From CBFIDE01 sp965661265 (GTDB lineage: Bacteria; Bacteroidota; Bacteroidia; Flavobacteriales; Schleiferiaceae): a DNA stretch of 64,000 nucleotides. Positions 7,386 through 15,277 of the stretch are shown here, one piece after another. Positions within the stretch are counted from its first letter, which is position 1, and every line of letters begins with the position of its first letter. A program made the translations under genes and the position numbers. The DNA lies in NCBI GenBank assembly GCA_965661265.1, contig CBFIDE010000005.1, positions 1-64,000 on the forward strand, given 5' to 3'. The notes beneath the pieces are model-generated. The model did not search any database. It was not told the DNA's origin and saw nothing but the letters and a program-made list of their open reading frames with translations.

Positions 7386-8353
7386 CTTATTTCTAGTTTT
7401 TCAGCCCACTTGATTCCATTTTTCTCAAGAATCAGAATATAAATAGCCTTATTTAAAAAGCTAAAATCTAGATGATCCGAATCCTTTATGTTGAGTTGAG
7501 AGCATATTAGTTCTCCTTGCATAGAGTACAGCTGATAACTATCCACCGCCTTATTTAGAAAGATAATTCCATTGGATGGGTTAGGGTAGAAGGCCGAGCC
7601 TAGAGTTTGAGTATATTCTGTCATACCGATAGAATTAGGTCTTAGAATACCCAGAGCATCCAAATCAAAGCCTCCTGATGAAAAGGCGGTTGGGTAGGGG
7701 TCATTGATAATAACATTAGCACTATCTCTAGAAGAATATGTAGTATCAATTGTTCCAATCACATCGATTACTTTTAAGTGTGAAATGGCATTTATGTCTA
7801 GGCCAGGAATATTCTCAAGTACTTTAAAGTCAAAAGGGGTACCATAATTTACTGGGTACTTTCCTGCAAAGTTATGTATCATACTTGGTCTGGTAGAGCC
7901 AAAAGAACCAGTTTGAATAGTATTCTGATCTAAGAATACACTAGGAAATCTAAAGAAATTTTGACCGTCCGATGATATCTCTACGAAAGCTAATTCTAAA
8001 TAGGTTTCGCTAAAGGAGTTTTCAAAAATGGCTATCTCAGATCCTTGCTGATTTTGAATCGGAGGAAAGAATACGAATAAAGCTTCACCCGCATCGCCTA
8101 AACTCACAGGGTTTCCATCCGCCTTATTCAAGGCATTATCGCTTAGCCCGAAGTCTACATATCCCAGAGATGTATCGCTAATATCCTTTAATCCTCTAAT
8201 AATAGAAACGGAATCGGCCCAAGCCATAAATAAGCTTGAATCTTTATGAATGGCTGTAGTATTATTGCTAGATGGGGGCCCAGGAAAAGGCCCAACTACT
8301 TGGCCCAATCCAAGCAGTGGAGTGAGTAGCAAATAATACATTAAGACTTTCAT
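7382..8353 (-). CDS. T9SS-sorted surface protein of the B12 operon (323 aa)
   Basis: Signal peptide to about residue 18 (GLGQ). The body (about 20-245) has family-like landmarks: GDAGEALFVFFPPI, AIFENSFSETYLELAFVEIS, FRFPSVFL, NFAGKYPVNYGTPFD, a segment on DINAISHLKVIDVIG, and FSSGGFDLDALG before the linker. I recall this arrangement from Bacteroidota 'cell surface proteins' of unknown function. The C-terminus (about 255-323, FYPNPSNG... AIYILILEKNG) is a T9SS type A sorting domain, so the protein should be exported and anchored or released at the surface. Its place between a cobalamin riboswitch and btuB suggests corrinoid capture, which is an inference. The start ATG overlaps the preceding stop by one base. 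Confidence 0.82.
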   Translation of the reverse strand: MKVLMYYLLLTPLLGLGQVVGPFPGPPSSNNTTAIHKDSSLFMAWADSVSIIRGLKDISDTSLGYVDFGLSDNALNKADGNPVSLGDAGEALFVFFPPIQNQQGSEIAIFENSFSETYLELAFVEISSDGQNFFRFPSVFLDQNTIQTGSFGSTRPSMIHNFAGKYPVNYGTPFDFKVLENIPGLDINAISHLKVIDVIGTIDTTYSSRDSANVIINDPYPTAFSSGGFDLDALGILRPNSIGMTEYTQTLGSAFYPNPSNGIIFLNKAVDSYQLYSMQGELICSQLNIKDSDHLDFSFLNKAIYILILEKNGIKWAEKLEIR

Positions 8354-9468
8354 TACTCTTTAATAATTTTCACACTTGAGTGATCAATATTTAAAATATA
8401 AACACCAGGAATTAAGCTGTTTAAGTCAAGGTAGTTGGAAGAATTAATTTCAGTTTCTAATGTTACTTTTCCATTTAATTGGCTGATAATTACGGCTTTT
8501 TCCTTAACATGAGAATCTATATAAATTCCTTCAGTAGTTGGATTAGGATAAATCCTTATTTTTATTGGATTGAATTCTAATACAGAAATGGTATTCAGAT
8601 TATTAGCATTTGCTCTAGGCCTAAGTGCTGGGCTAAAATCTGTATAGCTAACACCAAAGTAATCACCATTTTTAAGATATTCTCCAAGACCAGAGTTTAG
8701 ATGCCAATTCCCAATATTACTAGCACTCCAGCTACCCCAATAGTCAGGAGATCCTCCAATTCCGGAGTAAGAATTAAAGATAATATCATTTAGAAAGGAG
8801 CTCATATTTATAGTCATTCCTATTTCTGCACTATCAATTGCAATTAAAACATCTGCTGCTTTGATGCTATCATTATACAAGAATCCCCATTCAAAGTAAC
8901 TACTATCTCCTTGGTTAAAATCAATAATGAAGATAGAGCTATCGCTTCCTTGACCTAGCCATGTAGTGACGTTTTCTATTGTGTGGGAATTTCCATTCCA
9001 AGCCGCAATGGGTAAACCGGGCTTTGCTGCAGGGTTAAAATCAGTATAGCTTAAGGCAAACCAATCATTATGACTTACTACAGTAGATAAACCACTATTT
9101 AGGCTTAAGCTAGATGTATCCTGTCCGCTCCAGGTACTCCAATAATCTGGGGCACCTCCGATTCCTTTATGCTCTCCATAGCTAATGTCATTCAAAAAGC
9201 CATTGGCTAAAGAAGCGGTAAAGTTCATGTCTAAAGAATCTATTAATGAGACAATTCCTTCACCGGAAATGGAGTTAGTAAATAAAACTCCCCAGGCATA
9301 GGAAGAGTCACTTGCATAAGGACTGGAATCTTTGAAATCTACTATGAAGTAGGCCGTGTCAGTTCCAGTTCCAATAAAATAATTGATTTCTGTAGGTGCA
9401 GTTTGAGCTATAGACCGAAATACTGTAAGCACAAGGCTTAGACTTACTAATAGCTTAGTTAAACGCAT
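8353..9468 (-). CDS. T9SS-sorted two-domain surface protein, first gene of the B12 operon
   Basis: A 371-residue protein with a signal peptide to about 22 (SIAQ). It contains two homologous domains of about 135 residues (about 28-165 and 167-295). Each begins with a glycine-rich IGTGTDTAYFIVDF or LGQGSDSSIFIIDF strand, continues with a WG(V/F)L(F/Y) strand, and ends with GIGG(A/S)PDYW..W, a LNSGL turn and SYTDF.PA..P. A T9SS type A sorting domain follows (about 302-371, IRIYPNPTTEG... IPGVYILNI). No enzyme signature is visible. As the first gene behind the cobalamin riboswitch it is a candidate corrinoid-binding or corrinoid-handling protein; this role is inferred from context only. Confidence 0.82.
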   Translation of the reverse strand: MRLTKLLVSLSLVLTVFRSIAQTAPTEINYFIGTGTDTAYFIVDFKDSSPYASDSSYAWGVLFTNSISGEGIVSLIDSLDMNFTASLANGFLNDISYGEHKGIGGAPDYWSTWSGQDTSSLSLNSGLSTVVSHNDWFALSYTDFNPAAKPGLPIAAWNGNSHTIENVTTWLGQGSDSSIFIIDFNQGDSSYFEWGFLYNDSIKAADVLIAIDSAEIGMTINMSSFLNDIIFNSYSGIGGSPDYWGSWSASNIGNWHLNSGLGEYLKNGDYFGVSYTDFSPALRPRANANNLNTISVLEFNPIKIRIYPNPTTEGIYIDSHVKEKAVIISQLNGKVTLETEINSSNYLDLNSLIPGVYILNIDHSSVKIIKE

Positions 9469-9577
9469 TTTGGTTTTTTTAAGCTTCAGTTTAAGATAGA
9501 TAATGACAGACTTTTCCTTGAGAAAAGATTGATCACTATGAGGTCTTTATCCTGAAGACATTCATAAATATTTTGAT

Positions 9578-9736
9578 TCTGGCAGGTCTTCTGACTCATC
9601 TTACTTTAGACGCCTTCCCATTAATAAATTAACAGTGGCAATAGAATGACTAAAGTTATTTAAGATTTACAGCTTCAGGAAAAGTTCAGGAGTTACACCT
9701 GATTCCCTCTTAGTTTCAAATAAATAATAATTGAAA
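9578..9736 (-). ncRNA. Cobalamin (B12) riboswitch
   Basis: On the minus strand the class hallmarks appear in order: GGGAATCAGGTGTAACTCCTG (core start at about 9709), GCCACTGT (about 9640), ATGGGAAGGC, and the B12 box AGTCAGAAGACCTGCC (ending near 9580). Spacing between them is normal. The aptamer starts just after a -7 box at 9750-9757 and ends about 110 bases before the ATG at 9468, leaving room for an expression platform, although no strong terminator is obvious there. In this family cobalamin binding shuts down expression, so the operon should be on when B12 is scarce. Confidence 0.93.
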
Positions 9737-9749
9737 ACCAAAATCACGA

Positions 9750-9757
9750 CAAATTTA
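9750..9757 (-). promoter_or_regulatory. -7 box of the B12 operon
   Basis: TAAATTTG on the minus strand matches TAnnTTTG. Transcription would begin at about 9743, directly ahead of the riboswitch aptamer and downstream of the PAQR gene stop at 9780, giving an independent transcript. Confidence 0.6.
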
Positions 9758-9779
9758 GGATTTTGAATGATATAGCCGC

Positions 9780-10433
9780 TTACTTATTTATCATAAAGAG
9801 GTAAATACTTAGAAAGTGCAAAATAGAACCCCCTAAAACAAAAAGGTGCCAAATAGCATGGCTATATTTTAAGTTCTTAAGTAGGTAAAATACAACACCC
9901 ACAGAATAAGATATTCCACCAAAAAGAAGATAGTAAAGACTTTCTCTTGGAGTATTGTCTACCAAGTCTTGAATAGCAAAAATGATCATCCACCCCATGA
10001 GTAAATACATTATTGAGCTGAGCACTCTATACCTTCCAATGAAGAATACTTTAATAGCTATTCCAATCAAAGCAAAGGACCAGACGCCTCCTAAAATCAA
10101 AAATTTTGTAGAATCTCCTAAAAATATCATAGAAATAGGAGTATAGGTCCCTGCTATAAAAAGGTAGATTGCCGCATGATCAAAAAGATGAAGTCTGTTT
10201 TTAAGTTTGATACTTGATTTAAATGCGGCATGATAAGCAGTGGAGCTAGCATACGTGGCTAGCATGGATAGACAATAGATACTAAAAGTAATATACTTTT
10301 CTTCTTCATTATTTGCCACACTATAGAGTAAGTAGAATGCTAGAAATGATAAGGGAATCCCAATAGCATGGGTGATAATATTCATCACCTCTTCATTATG
10401 AGAGTATTCTTTAAAGTTTTTCCTCGAATCCAT
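9780..10433 (-). CDS. Hemolysin III / PAQR family membrane protein
   Basis: A 217-residue protein with seven predicted transmembrane segments. Family motifs are present: N-terminal EEVMNIITHAIG, STAYHAAF at the end of the second segment (Ser and zinc-ligand His), LFDHAAIYLFIAGTYTP with the conserved Asp, and HAIWHLFVLGG in the last segment with two His ligands. The PAQR fold (adiponectin receptor, bacterial YqfA/hemolysin III) is a zinc-containing, ceramidase-like membrane hydrolase; the bacterial substrate is unsettled. The ATG at 10433 is chosen because homologues start just before the EEV motif; a frame extension to 10499 adds 22 unconserved residues. Transcribed alone. Confidence 0.88.
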   Translation of the reverse strand: MDSRKNFKEYSHNEEVMNIITHAIGIPLSFLAFYLLYSVANNEEEKYITFSIYCLSMLATYASSTAYHAAFKSSIKLKNRLHLFDHAAIYLFIAGTYTPISMIFLGDSTKFLILGGVWSFALIGIAIKVFFIGRYRVLSSIMYLLMGWMIIFAIQDLVDNTPRESLYYLLFGGISYSVGVVFYLLKNLKYSHAIWHLFVLGGSILHFLSIYLFMINK

Positions 10434-10665
10434 TTTATTATGCTTGCATAGTACTTTAGAGTTTTCGAAAGTACTCAATTTATTATTCTTGAAGCCCAAG
10501 TAAATTGAATATTAGAGTTCTACTGCCTTGAGATGTTATCAAAACTCATTTTTCATTCTAAAATTTAGAAGTTTCATTAATTAGCTTAAATTTAAAAGCA
10601 TTTAATCCAGAGGCGTTTAATAAGATGTATAGGATTAGTGAGGCTCAATATTAAAGAACAATAGT

Positions 10666-11517
10666 TTGAAGGCTTTCAAGACCATAGCTACCGCTGTAGC
10701 CTTTTCTCCAAATTTAGAAGCTAATATTCATGAGAGTATTAGAATTCTGAACAATATGGGCGAAAAACTTATACTGATTCATATCGGTGAATTGAACAAA
10801 TCAAAAGTAGAACAGCTTGAAGTAATTATTGGTCAAACTGAAGTTGAAAGAAGTGATATTGAGATTATTGAGGAAAGCGGAGATGCTGTTGATGCAATCT
10901 TACGGGTAGCAAAAGAAAGAAAGGTAGATTTATTAATTGCAGGAGCTGCGCCAAGAGAAGGTCTCTTGAGGTATTATAAAGGCTCCATCGCGAGACAGTT
11001 AGTTCGGAAATCTAACTGCTCACTTTTACTTATGACCAATCCAAAAAAAATGAAATCCGTTTGTGGAAGAATGGTGGTGAATGGTAGAAGTCATCCAAAG
11101 ACTAATTATACCATAAGAAAAGCAGCTGAGGTGGCTCAGAACTTAGGCGCCTTTAGTTTAACAATCGTAAAAGAGATTCCTCCAGCCATGGTTAAGGAAA
11201 GGGCTGATGATGATAAAAGTGTAGAAAAGCTAAACGAGAAAAGGAAGGAAATTAAAAAGGAAGTTGAAGAACGTTTGGGTAAAGTTATTTCAAGTTTAAA
11301 TGAGGAACAAAAAGCAATTACCTCACATAAAATAATTTTAGGTAAAACAGGCTACACTATTGGCCATTATGCCCAAACTACAGGAGCAGATCTTTTAGTA
11401 ATGAATTCGCCTGATACAAAATTGGGCTTTTTAGATAGAGTCTTTACACATGATTTAGAGTATATTTTATCAGAGCTTCCTAGTGATTTATTAATCATCC
11501 ATAGCACGGATAGCTAG
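10666..11517 (+). CDS. Universal stress protein, two UspA domains
   Basis: A 283-residue protein with two UspA alpha/beta domains. The first (about 1-125) ends with the ATP-binding pattern LLIAGAAPREG...SIARQLVRKSNCSLLL. The second (about 130-283) has lost most of that glycine pattern and keeps only GADLLVMNSPD. A charged helix (about 178-215) may be an interaction surface. The start is TTG: an in-frame stop lies at 10639-10641 and no ATG is available before the first beta strand. Only one base separates its stop from the SulP start, so it probably works with the transporter. Fused or adjacent Usp modules are common partners of anion transporters. Confidence 0.85.
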   Translation: MKAFKTIATAVAFSPNLEANIHESIRILNNMGEKLILIHIGELNKSKVEQLEVIIGQTEVERSDIEIIEESGDAVDAILRVAKERKVDLLIAGAAPREGLLRYYKGSIARQLVRKSNCSLLLMTNPKKMKSVCGRMVVNGRSHPKTNYTIRKAAEVAQNLGAFSLTIVKEIPPAMVKERADDDKSVEKLNEKRKEIKKEVEERLGKVISSLNEEQKAITSHKIILGKTGYTIGHYAQTTGADLLVMNSPDTKLGFLDRVFTHDLEYILSELPSDLLIIHSTDS

Positions 11518-11518
11518 C

Positions 11519-13699
11519 TTGAAAGATCAGTTTAAATCCATACTGTCCAATATTTTCCCAGGTTTTGTTGTATCCCTGGTGGCACTTCCACTGTGTTTAG
11601 GCCTTGCTTTAGCTAGTGGTGTTCCAGCTTTCGCTGGAATGGTGAGCGCAGTTGTTGGAGCGCTTATAGTTTCCCTATTAGGTGGTTCCAACTTAACAAT
11701 CACAGGTCCTGGAAATGGCTTGGTAGTTGTCAGCCTAGCGGCAGTAACCACTTTAGGAGCTACTCCATATGAGGGATATTTACAATTAATTGCAGCAGTA
11801 AGCATTTCTGGAGTATTAGTCTTTATGTTTGGTCTGCTTAAAATGGGCGCATTAAGTGATTTCTTCCCATCAGCCGCTGTACAAGGTATGCTTGCTGCCA
11901 TTGGAGTTATAATTCTGAGTAAGCAATTCCACCTTATGCTGGGTGAAATGAATCCAGAGGGGGACTCTTCCTTAAGTCTTTTAGCCAGTATTCCAGAGAG
12001 TTTGCGGTCATCGATAGCCTCAGAAGATTCTATGATGGTTTTATGGATAGGTCTAGGAAGTTTGGCATTTTTATTTTTATATGGACTAATCAAAAATCCA
12101 CTTTTTCATTTAGTGCCTGCACCGATGTGGGTTGTCTTAATCGCAATAGCGCTAAGCTATATGGGGCAAAATGGCATTTTCGGGATTCACCCAATAGACT
12201 CCAAATTTTTGTTAGAACTCCCAAGCCCAATTTTAGATCAGTTGGTGTTTCCTGATTTCTCTTCAATTTGGAATTCTGATTTCTGGTCTATCGTATTTGC
12301 CTTAACATTTATTGCAAGTATAGAAAGCTTATTGAGTATTAAGGCTATTGATAAATTAGACCCTCAACAAAGAAGGTCAAATGCAAATAAAGACCTAAAA
12401 GCATTAGGCCTGGCTAGCGTTATATCTGGGCTTCTTGGAGGTTTACCTGTTGTTGGAGTAATTGCAAGAAGCTCAGTAAATGTGACTAATGGTGCCACAA
12501 ATAGGTCTGCTAACTTGTTTCATGGCTTATTTATTGGAATCTTTGTCCTAGCTTTTACACAATACCTACAGCTCATTCCCATTTCCGCCTTAGCAGCGAT
12601 TTTGGTGTTTACAGGATTTAGACTAGCGGCTCCATCCGTGTTTAAGGCTATGGCTAAAGTAGGGTGGGCACAGTTTGCCATATTTTTAATTAGCCTTGTT
12701 GCCACATTACTTTTTGGATTAATCAATGGAATTGCCATTGGAATCGTAGCAACTTTGATATTCCAGATAGGTATTATAGGAGATGTAGAACTTTTAATTA
12801 GGAATATTTTTAGACCAAATACCCTTATGTTTGAAGAGGAGGATGGAATAATGCACATAAGTGTAAGAGCATTTTCTAACTTTCTAAACTTTATTGGCCT
12901 CAAAAGAAAGCTGGATAGTTTAAGTAGAGATTCTTCTGTTATTGTTGATTTTAGTTTAGCTGATTTTGTTGACTATTCTGTAATGGAGCAAGTAAATGCC
13001 TACCATTTGTATTTTGAAAAAGGTGGAGGTAATTTGGAAGTAATTGGCTTAGATGACTTGAGCTCAGACAGTATGCACCCTCTAGCATCAAGAAGGTTAA
13101 GAGCAAAAAAGAATAAAAGTTCAAGCCTTACAAAAAGGCAACTTCTGATTGAAGAGTTTTCAGCAAAATCAAATTGGGTTTTTGAGCCCAAGGATTATCA
13201 ATACTCAGATGAATTTGTTAAACATCAATTCTTTGCTTCTAAAAGTATAGATAGGGTTAGAAATCAGATAATTGGAAATATAGATTCTCATAGTTTCATA
13301 CTAGCAGATGTTGATTTTCATCAGGGAGAATATGAGTCTAAAGAAAGCTTTCACCAAACATTTTTAAGCATTGATCTTGGTAGAGAGTGGCCGGAGTTTA
13401 GCCTAACACCTTCAAGCTTTTTAGATTTGATCGCCAATTTGGTTGGTGTTCCGCATATAATATTGAGTAGTCACGAAAACTTTTTCAAGAGGTATAAGCT
13501 AAATGCAGATGATGAAGATAGTGTCAAATCTGTATTTAATGATGACTTTATTGAATACCTAGATAGTCAACCAGATATGCATATTAGGTGTAGCGGGAAG
13601 GAACTGTTAATCTTTCAAAAAGATAGACTATCAACCATTAGCGAAATAAAGTTATTATTTAGCTTTGCGCGATCATTGTTTCAGCTAGTGGATAAATAA
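11519..13699 (+). CDS. SulP-family anion permease with STAS and extra C-terminal domain
   Basis: A 726-residue protein. Residues 10-420 form the SulP membrane domain with the N-terminal signature PGFVVSLVALPLCLGLALASG and a TGPGNGLVV core-domain turn. About 440-545 is a degenerate STAS domain (DSSVIVDFSLADFVDYSVMEQ). About 560-726 is a further soluble domain I cannot name. SulP proteins carry sulfate, bicarbonate or other anions, often by sodium symport; in marine bacteria bicarbonate is a common substrate, but the ligand is not readable here. It starts with TTG, like its partner, one base after the Usp gene. The tail plus STAS is presumably cytoplasmic and regulatory. Confidence 0.88.
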   Translation: MKDQFKSILSNIFPGFVVSLVALPLCLGLALASGVPAFAGMVSAVVGALIVSLLGGSNLTITGPGNGLVVVSLAAVTTLGATPYEGYLQLIAAVSISGVLVFMFGLLKMGALSDFFPSAAVQGMLAAIGVIILSKQFHLMLGEMNPEGDSSLSLLASIPESLRSSIASEDSMMVLWIGLGSLAFLFLYGLIKNPLFHLVPAPMWVVLIAIALSYMGQNGIFGIHPIDSKFLLELPSPILDQLVFPDFSSIWNSDFWSIVFALTFIASIESLLSIKAIDKLDPQQRRSNANKDLKALGLASVISGLLGGLPVVGVIARSSVNVTNGATNRSANLFHGLFIGIFVLAFTQYLQLIPISALAAILVFTGFRLAAPSVFKAMAKVGWAQFAIFLISLVATLLFGLINGIAIGIVATLIFQIGIIGDVELLIRNIFRPNTLMFEEEDGIMHISVRAFSNFLNFIGLKRKLDSLSRDSSVIVDFSLADFVDYSVMEQVNAYHLYFEKGGGNLEVIGLDDLSSDSMHPLASRRLRAKKNKSSSLTKRQLLIEEFSAKSNWVFEPKDYQYSDEFVKHQFFASKSIDRVRNQIIGNIDSHSFILADVDFHQGEYESKESFHQTFLSIDLGREWPEFSLTPSSFLDLIANLVGVPHIILSSHENFFKRYKLNADDEDSVKSVFNDDFIEYLDSQPDMHIRCSGKELLIFQKDRLSTISEIKLLFSFARSLFQLVDK

Positions 13700-13726
13700 A
13701 ATCGGCGGAAGCCAAAAATAACCGAA

Positions 13727-14104
13727 ATGCATAAAAAAATCTGGATAGTAGATGATGATAGGATATATAGACTCAGCGCTATAGCCTTTATCAAGCTTCT
13801 TTTTCCAGAGGTTGAAATTAATGAGTATGAGAATGGAAAGCAAGCTTTGGATGCTCTTAAGAACAATCAACCGGACTTAATTTTATTGGATTTAAATATG
13901 CCGATCATTGATGGTTGGGATCTGTTGAATGAGTTTGATGACTTATCCTTAAAGAGAGAATTGAAAGTGTGCCTGGTTAGCTCTTCATTGGATTTGAATG
14001 ATAGAGAAAGGGCCAGGAGTAACCCATATGTGAGCGATTTTAAGTTAAAACCGCTTTCAGAAAATGACCTGAAAGAAATTATTAGTAATTCAATAGAATT
14101 TTAA
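13727..14104 (+). CDS. Single-domain response regulator (CheY-like)
   Basis: 125 residues, only a receiver domain. The acidic pocket is Asp9-Asp11, the phosphoacceptor is Asp55 in LILLDLNMP, Ser85/86 takes the Thr/Ser position and Lys108 in KLKPL completes the active site. There is no output domain, so it acts by protein contact or as a phosphorelay intermediate; no histidine kinase is encoded nearby. It lies 27 bases after the SulP gene and one base before gcvT, which suggests co-transcription with both. Confidence 0.93.
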   Translation: MHKKIWIVDDDRIYRLSAIAFIKLLFPEVEINEYENGKQALDALKNNQPDLILLDLNMPIIDGWDLLNEFDDLSLKRELKVCLVSSSLDLNDRERARSNPYVSDFKLKPLSENDLKEIISNSIEF

Positions 14105-14105
14105 A

Positions 14106-15185
14106 ATGAAGAATACAGCACTTGATAGCGTACACAGAGATTTAGGAGCTAAAATGGTTCCATTTGCAGGATATAATATGCCGGTTCAATATGAGGGCCT
14201 AAATGTAGAGCACAAAACTGTAAGAGAGAAATTAGGAGTTTTTGACGTTAGTCATATGGGTGAGTTTTTTGTAAGTGGACCTTCGTCTATTGAGTTTCTA
14301 CAAAAAGTTACTTCAAACGATATCAGCAAATTAGTTGACGGAAAAGTACAGTACAGCTGTTTACCAAATAGAGATGGTGGTATTGTTGACGATTTACTGA
14401 TTTACAGAATGTCTGAAACGGAGTATATGCTTGTGGTTAATGCCTCTAACATAGAGAAGGACTGGAATTGGCTACAGTCTAACCTTATCGATGGGGTTGA
14501 GATGAAAGATCGCTCAGATGAGTATTCCCTTTTAGCTGTTCAAGGTCCTCTAGCTATTGAAGCCATGCAATCATTAACAGAAGTTCCTTTAAATGAAATG
14601 AAATATTACAGTTTTCAGATTGCCAAATTTGCTGGTATTTCAGATGTAATAATATCGGCCACTGGTTATACTGGTTCTGGTGGTTTCGAACTTTATGTAA
14701 AGAACGATTCTGTTGAAATCTTGTGGAATAATGTATTAGAAGCTGGGGCATCCTATGGAATAAAACCAGCTGGTTTAGGAGCAAGAGATACATTAAGGTT
14801 AGAAAAAGGCTTTTGTCTTTATGGAAACGACATTAATGATACTACTAGTCCAATAGAAGCTGGTTTAGGTTGGATTACTAAGTTTACTAAGGACTTTATC
14901 AATTCCGAGAATCTAAAAAGGCAAAAAGAAGAAGGAGTTCATCGTAAACTCATTGGCTTTGAAATGTTAGAGAGGGGGATTCCTAGACAACACTATAAGA
15001 TTGTAGATGAAAATGATCAGGAAATAGGAGAGGTTACAAGTGGTACTCAGTCACCTAGTCTCAATAAGGCTATAGGTATGGGCTACGTTAATATAGAACA
15101 TGCAAAAGAGGGAACTAGCTTTTATATTCTTATTAGAAATAAGAAAGTCAAAGCACAATGGCATTCAATTCCTTTCCTTAAATAA
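14106..15185 (+). CDS. gcvT: Aminomethyltransferase (glycine cleavage T protein)
   Basis: 359 residues, the usual length. It transfers the methylene group of lipoamide-bound aminomethyl to tetrahydrofolate and releases ammonia in glycine cleavage. Visible marks are the N-terminal MVPFAGYNMPVQY, FDVSHMGEF with the folate-site region, the TGYTGSGGFELY loop, PAGLGARDTLRLE, and a C-terminal barrel domain with EVTSGTQSPSLNKAIGMGYV. The H, P and L proteins are not in the window, so the genes of this system are scattered. The ATG lies one base after the response regulator stop. Confidence 0.97.
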   Translation: MKNTALDSVHRDLGAKMVPFAGYNMPVQYEGLNVEHKTVREKLGVFDVSHMGEFFVSGPSSIEFLQKVTSNDISKLVDGKVQYSCLPNRDGGIVDDLLIYRMSETEYMLVVNASNIEKDWNWLQSNLIDGVEMKDRSDEYSLLAVQGPLAIEAMQSLTEVPLNEMKYYSFQIAKFAGISDVIISATGYTGSGGFELYVKNDSVEILWNNVLEAGASYGIKPAGLGARDTLRLEKGFCLYGNDINDTTSPIEAGLGWITKFTKDFINSENLKRQKEEGVHRKLIGFEMLERGIPRQHYKIVDENDQEIGEVTSGTQSPSLNKAIGMGYVNIEHAKEGTSFYILIRNKKVKAQWHSIPFLK

Positions 15186-15245
15186 TTCAATTAGCTTTTT
15201 ATTGTAAGATTTTCCGCATTTATATTAGGCTAACTGACTGTGACT

Positions 15246-15253
15246 TATATTTG
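15246..15253 (+). promoter_or_regulatory. -7 box of the giant T9SS protein gene
   Basis: TATATTTG matches TAnnTTTG. It is 24 bases before the ATG at 15278 and supports that start over a frame opening inside the box at 15251. Confidence 0.6.
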
Positions 15254-15277
15254 TACGTTAAAATTGATAGAATCAAG

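Noticed and set aside
4471..9468. Reading the receptor pair as a SusC/SusD glycan locus
   Set aside because: No SusD-like lipoprotein or glycoside hydrolase is present, and the cobalamin riboswitch explains the operon better.
11527..12093. 188-residue open frame on the minus strand inside the SulP gene
   Set aside because: It lies wholly antisense to a well-supported transporter gene, has no recognisable domain and its composition mirrors the complementary membrane codons.
12520..12903. 127-residue minus-strand frame
   Set aside because: Shadow of the SulP membrane domain; no start context and no motif.
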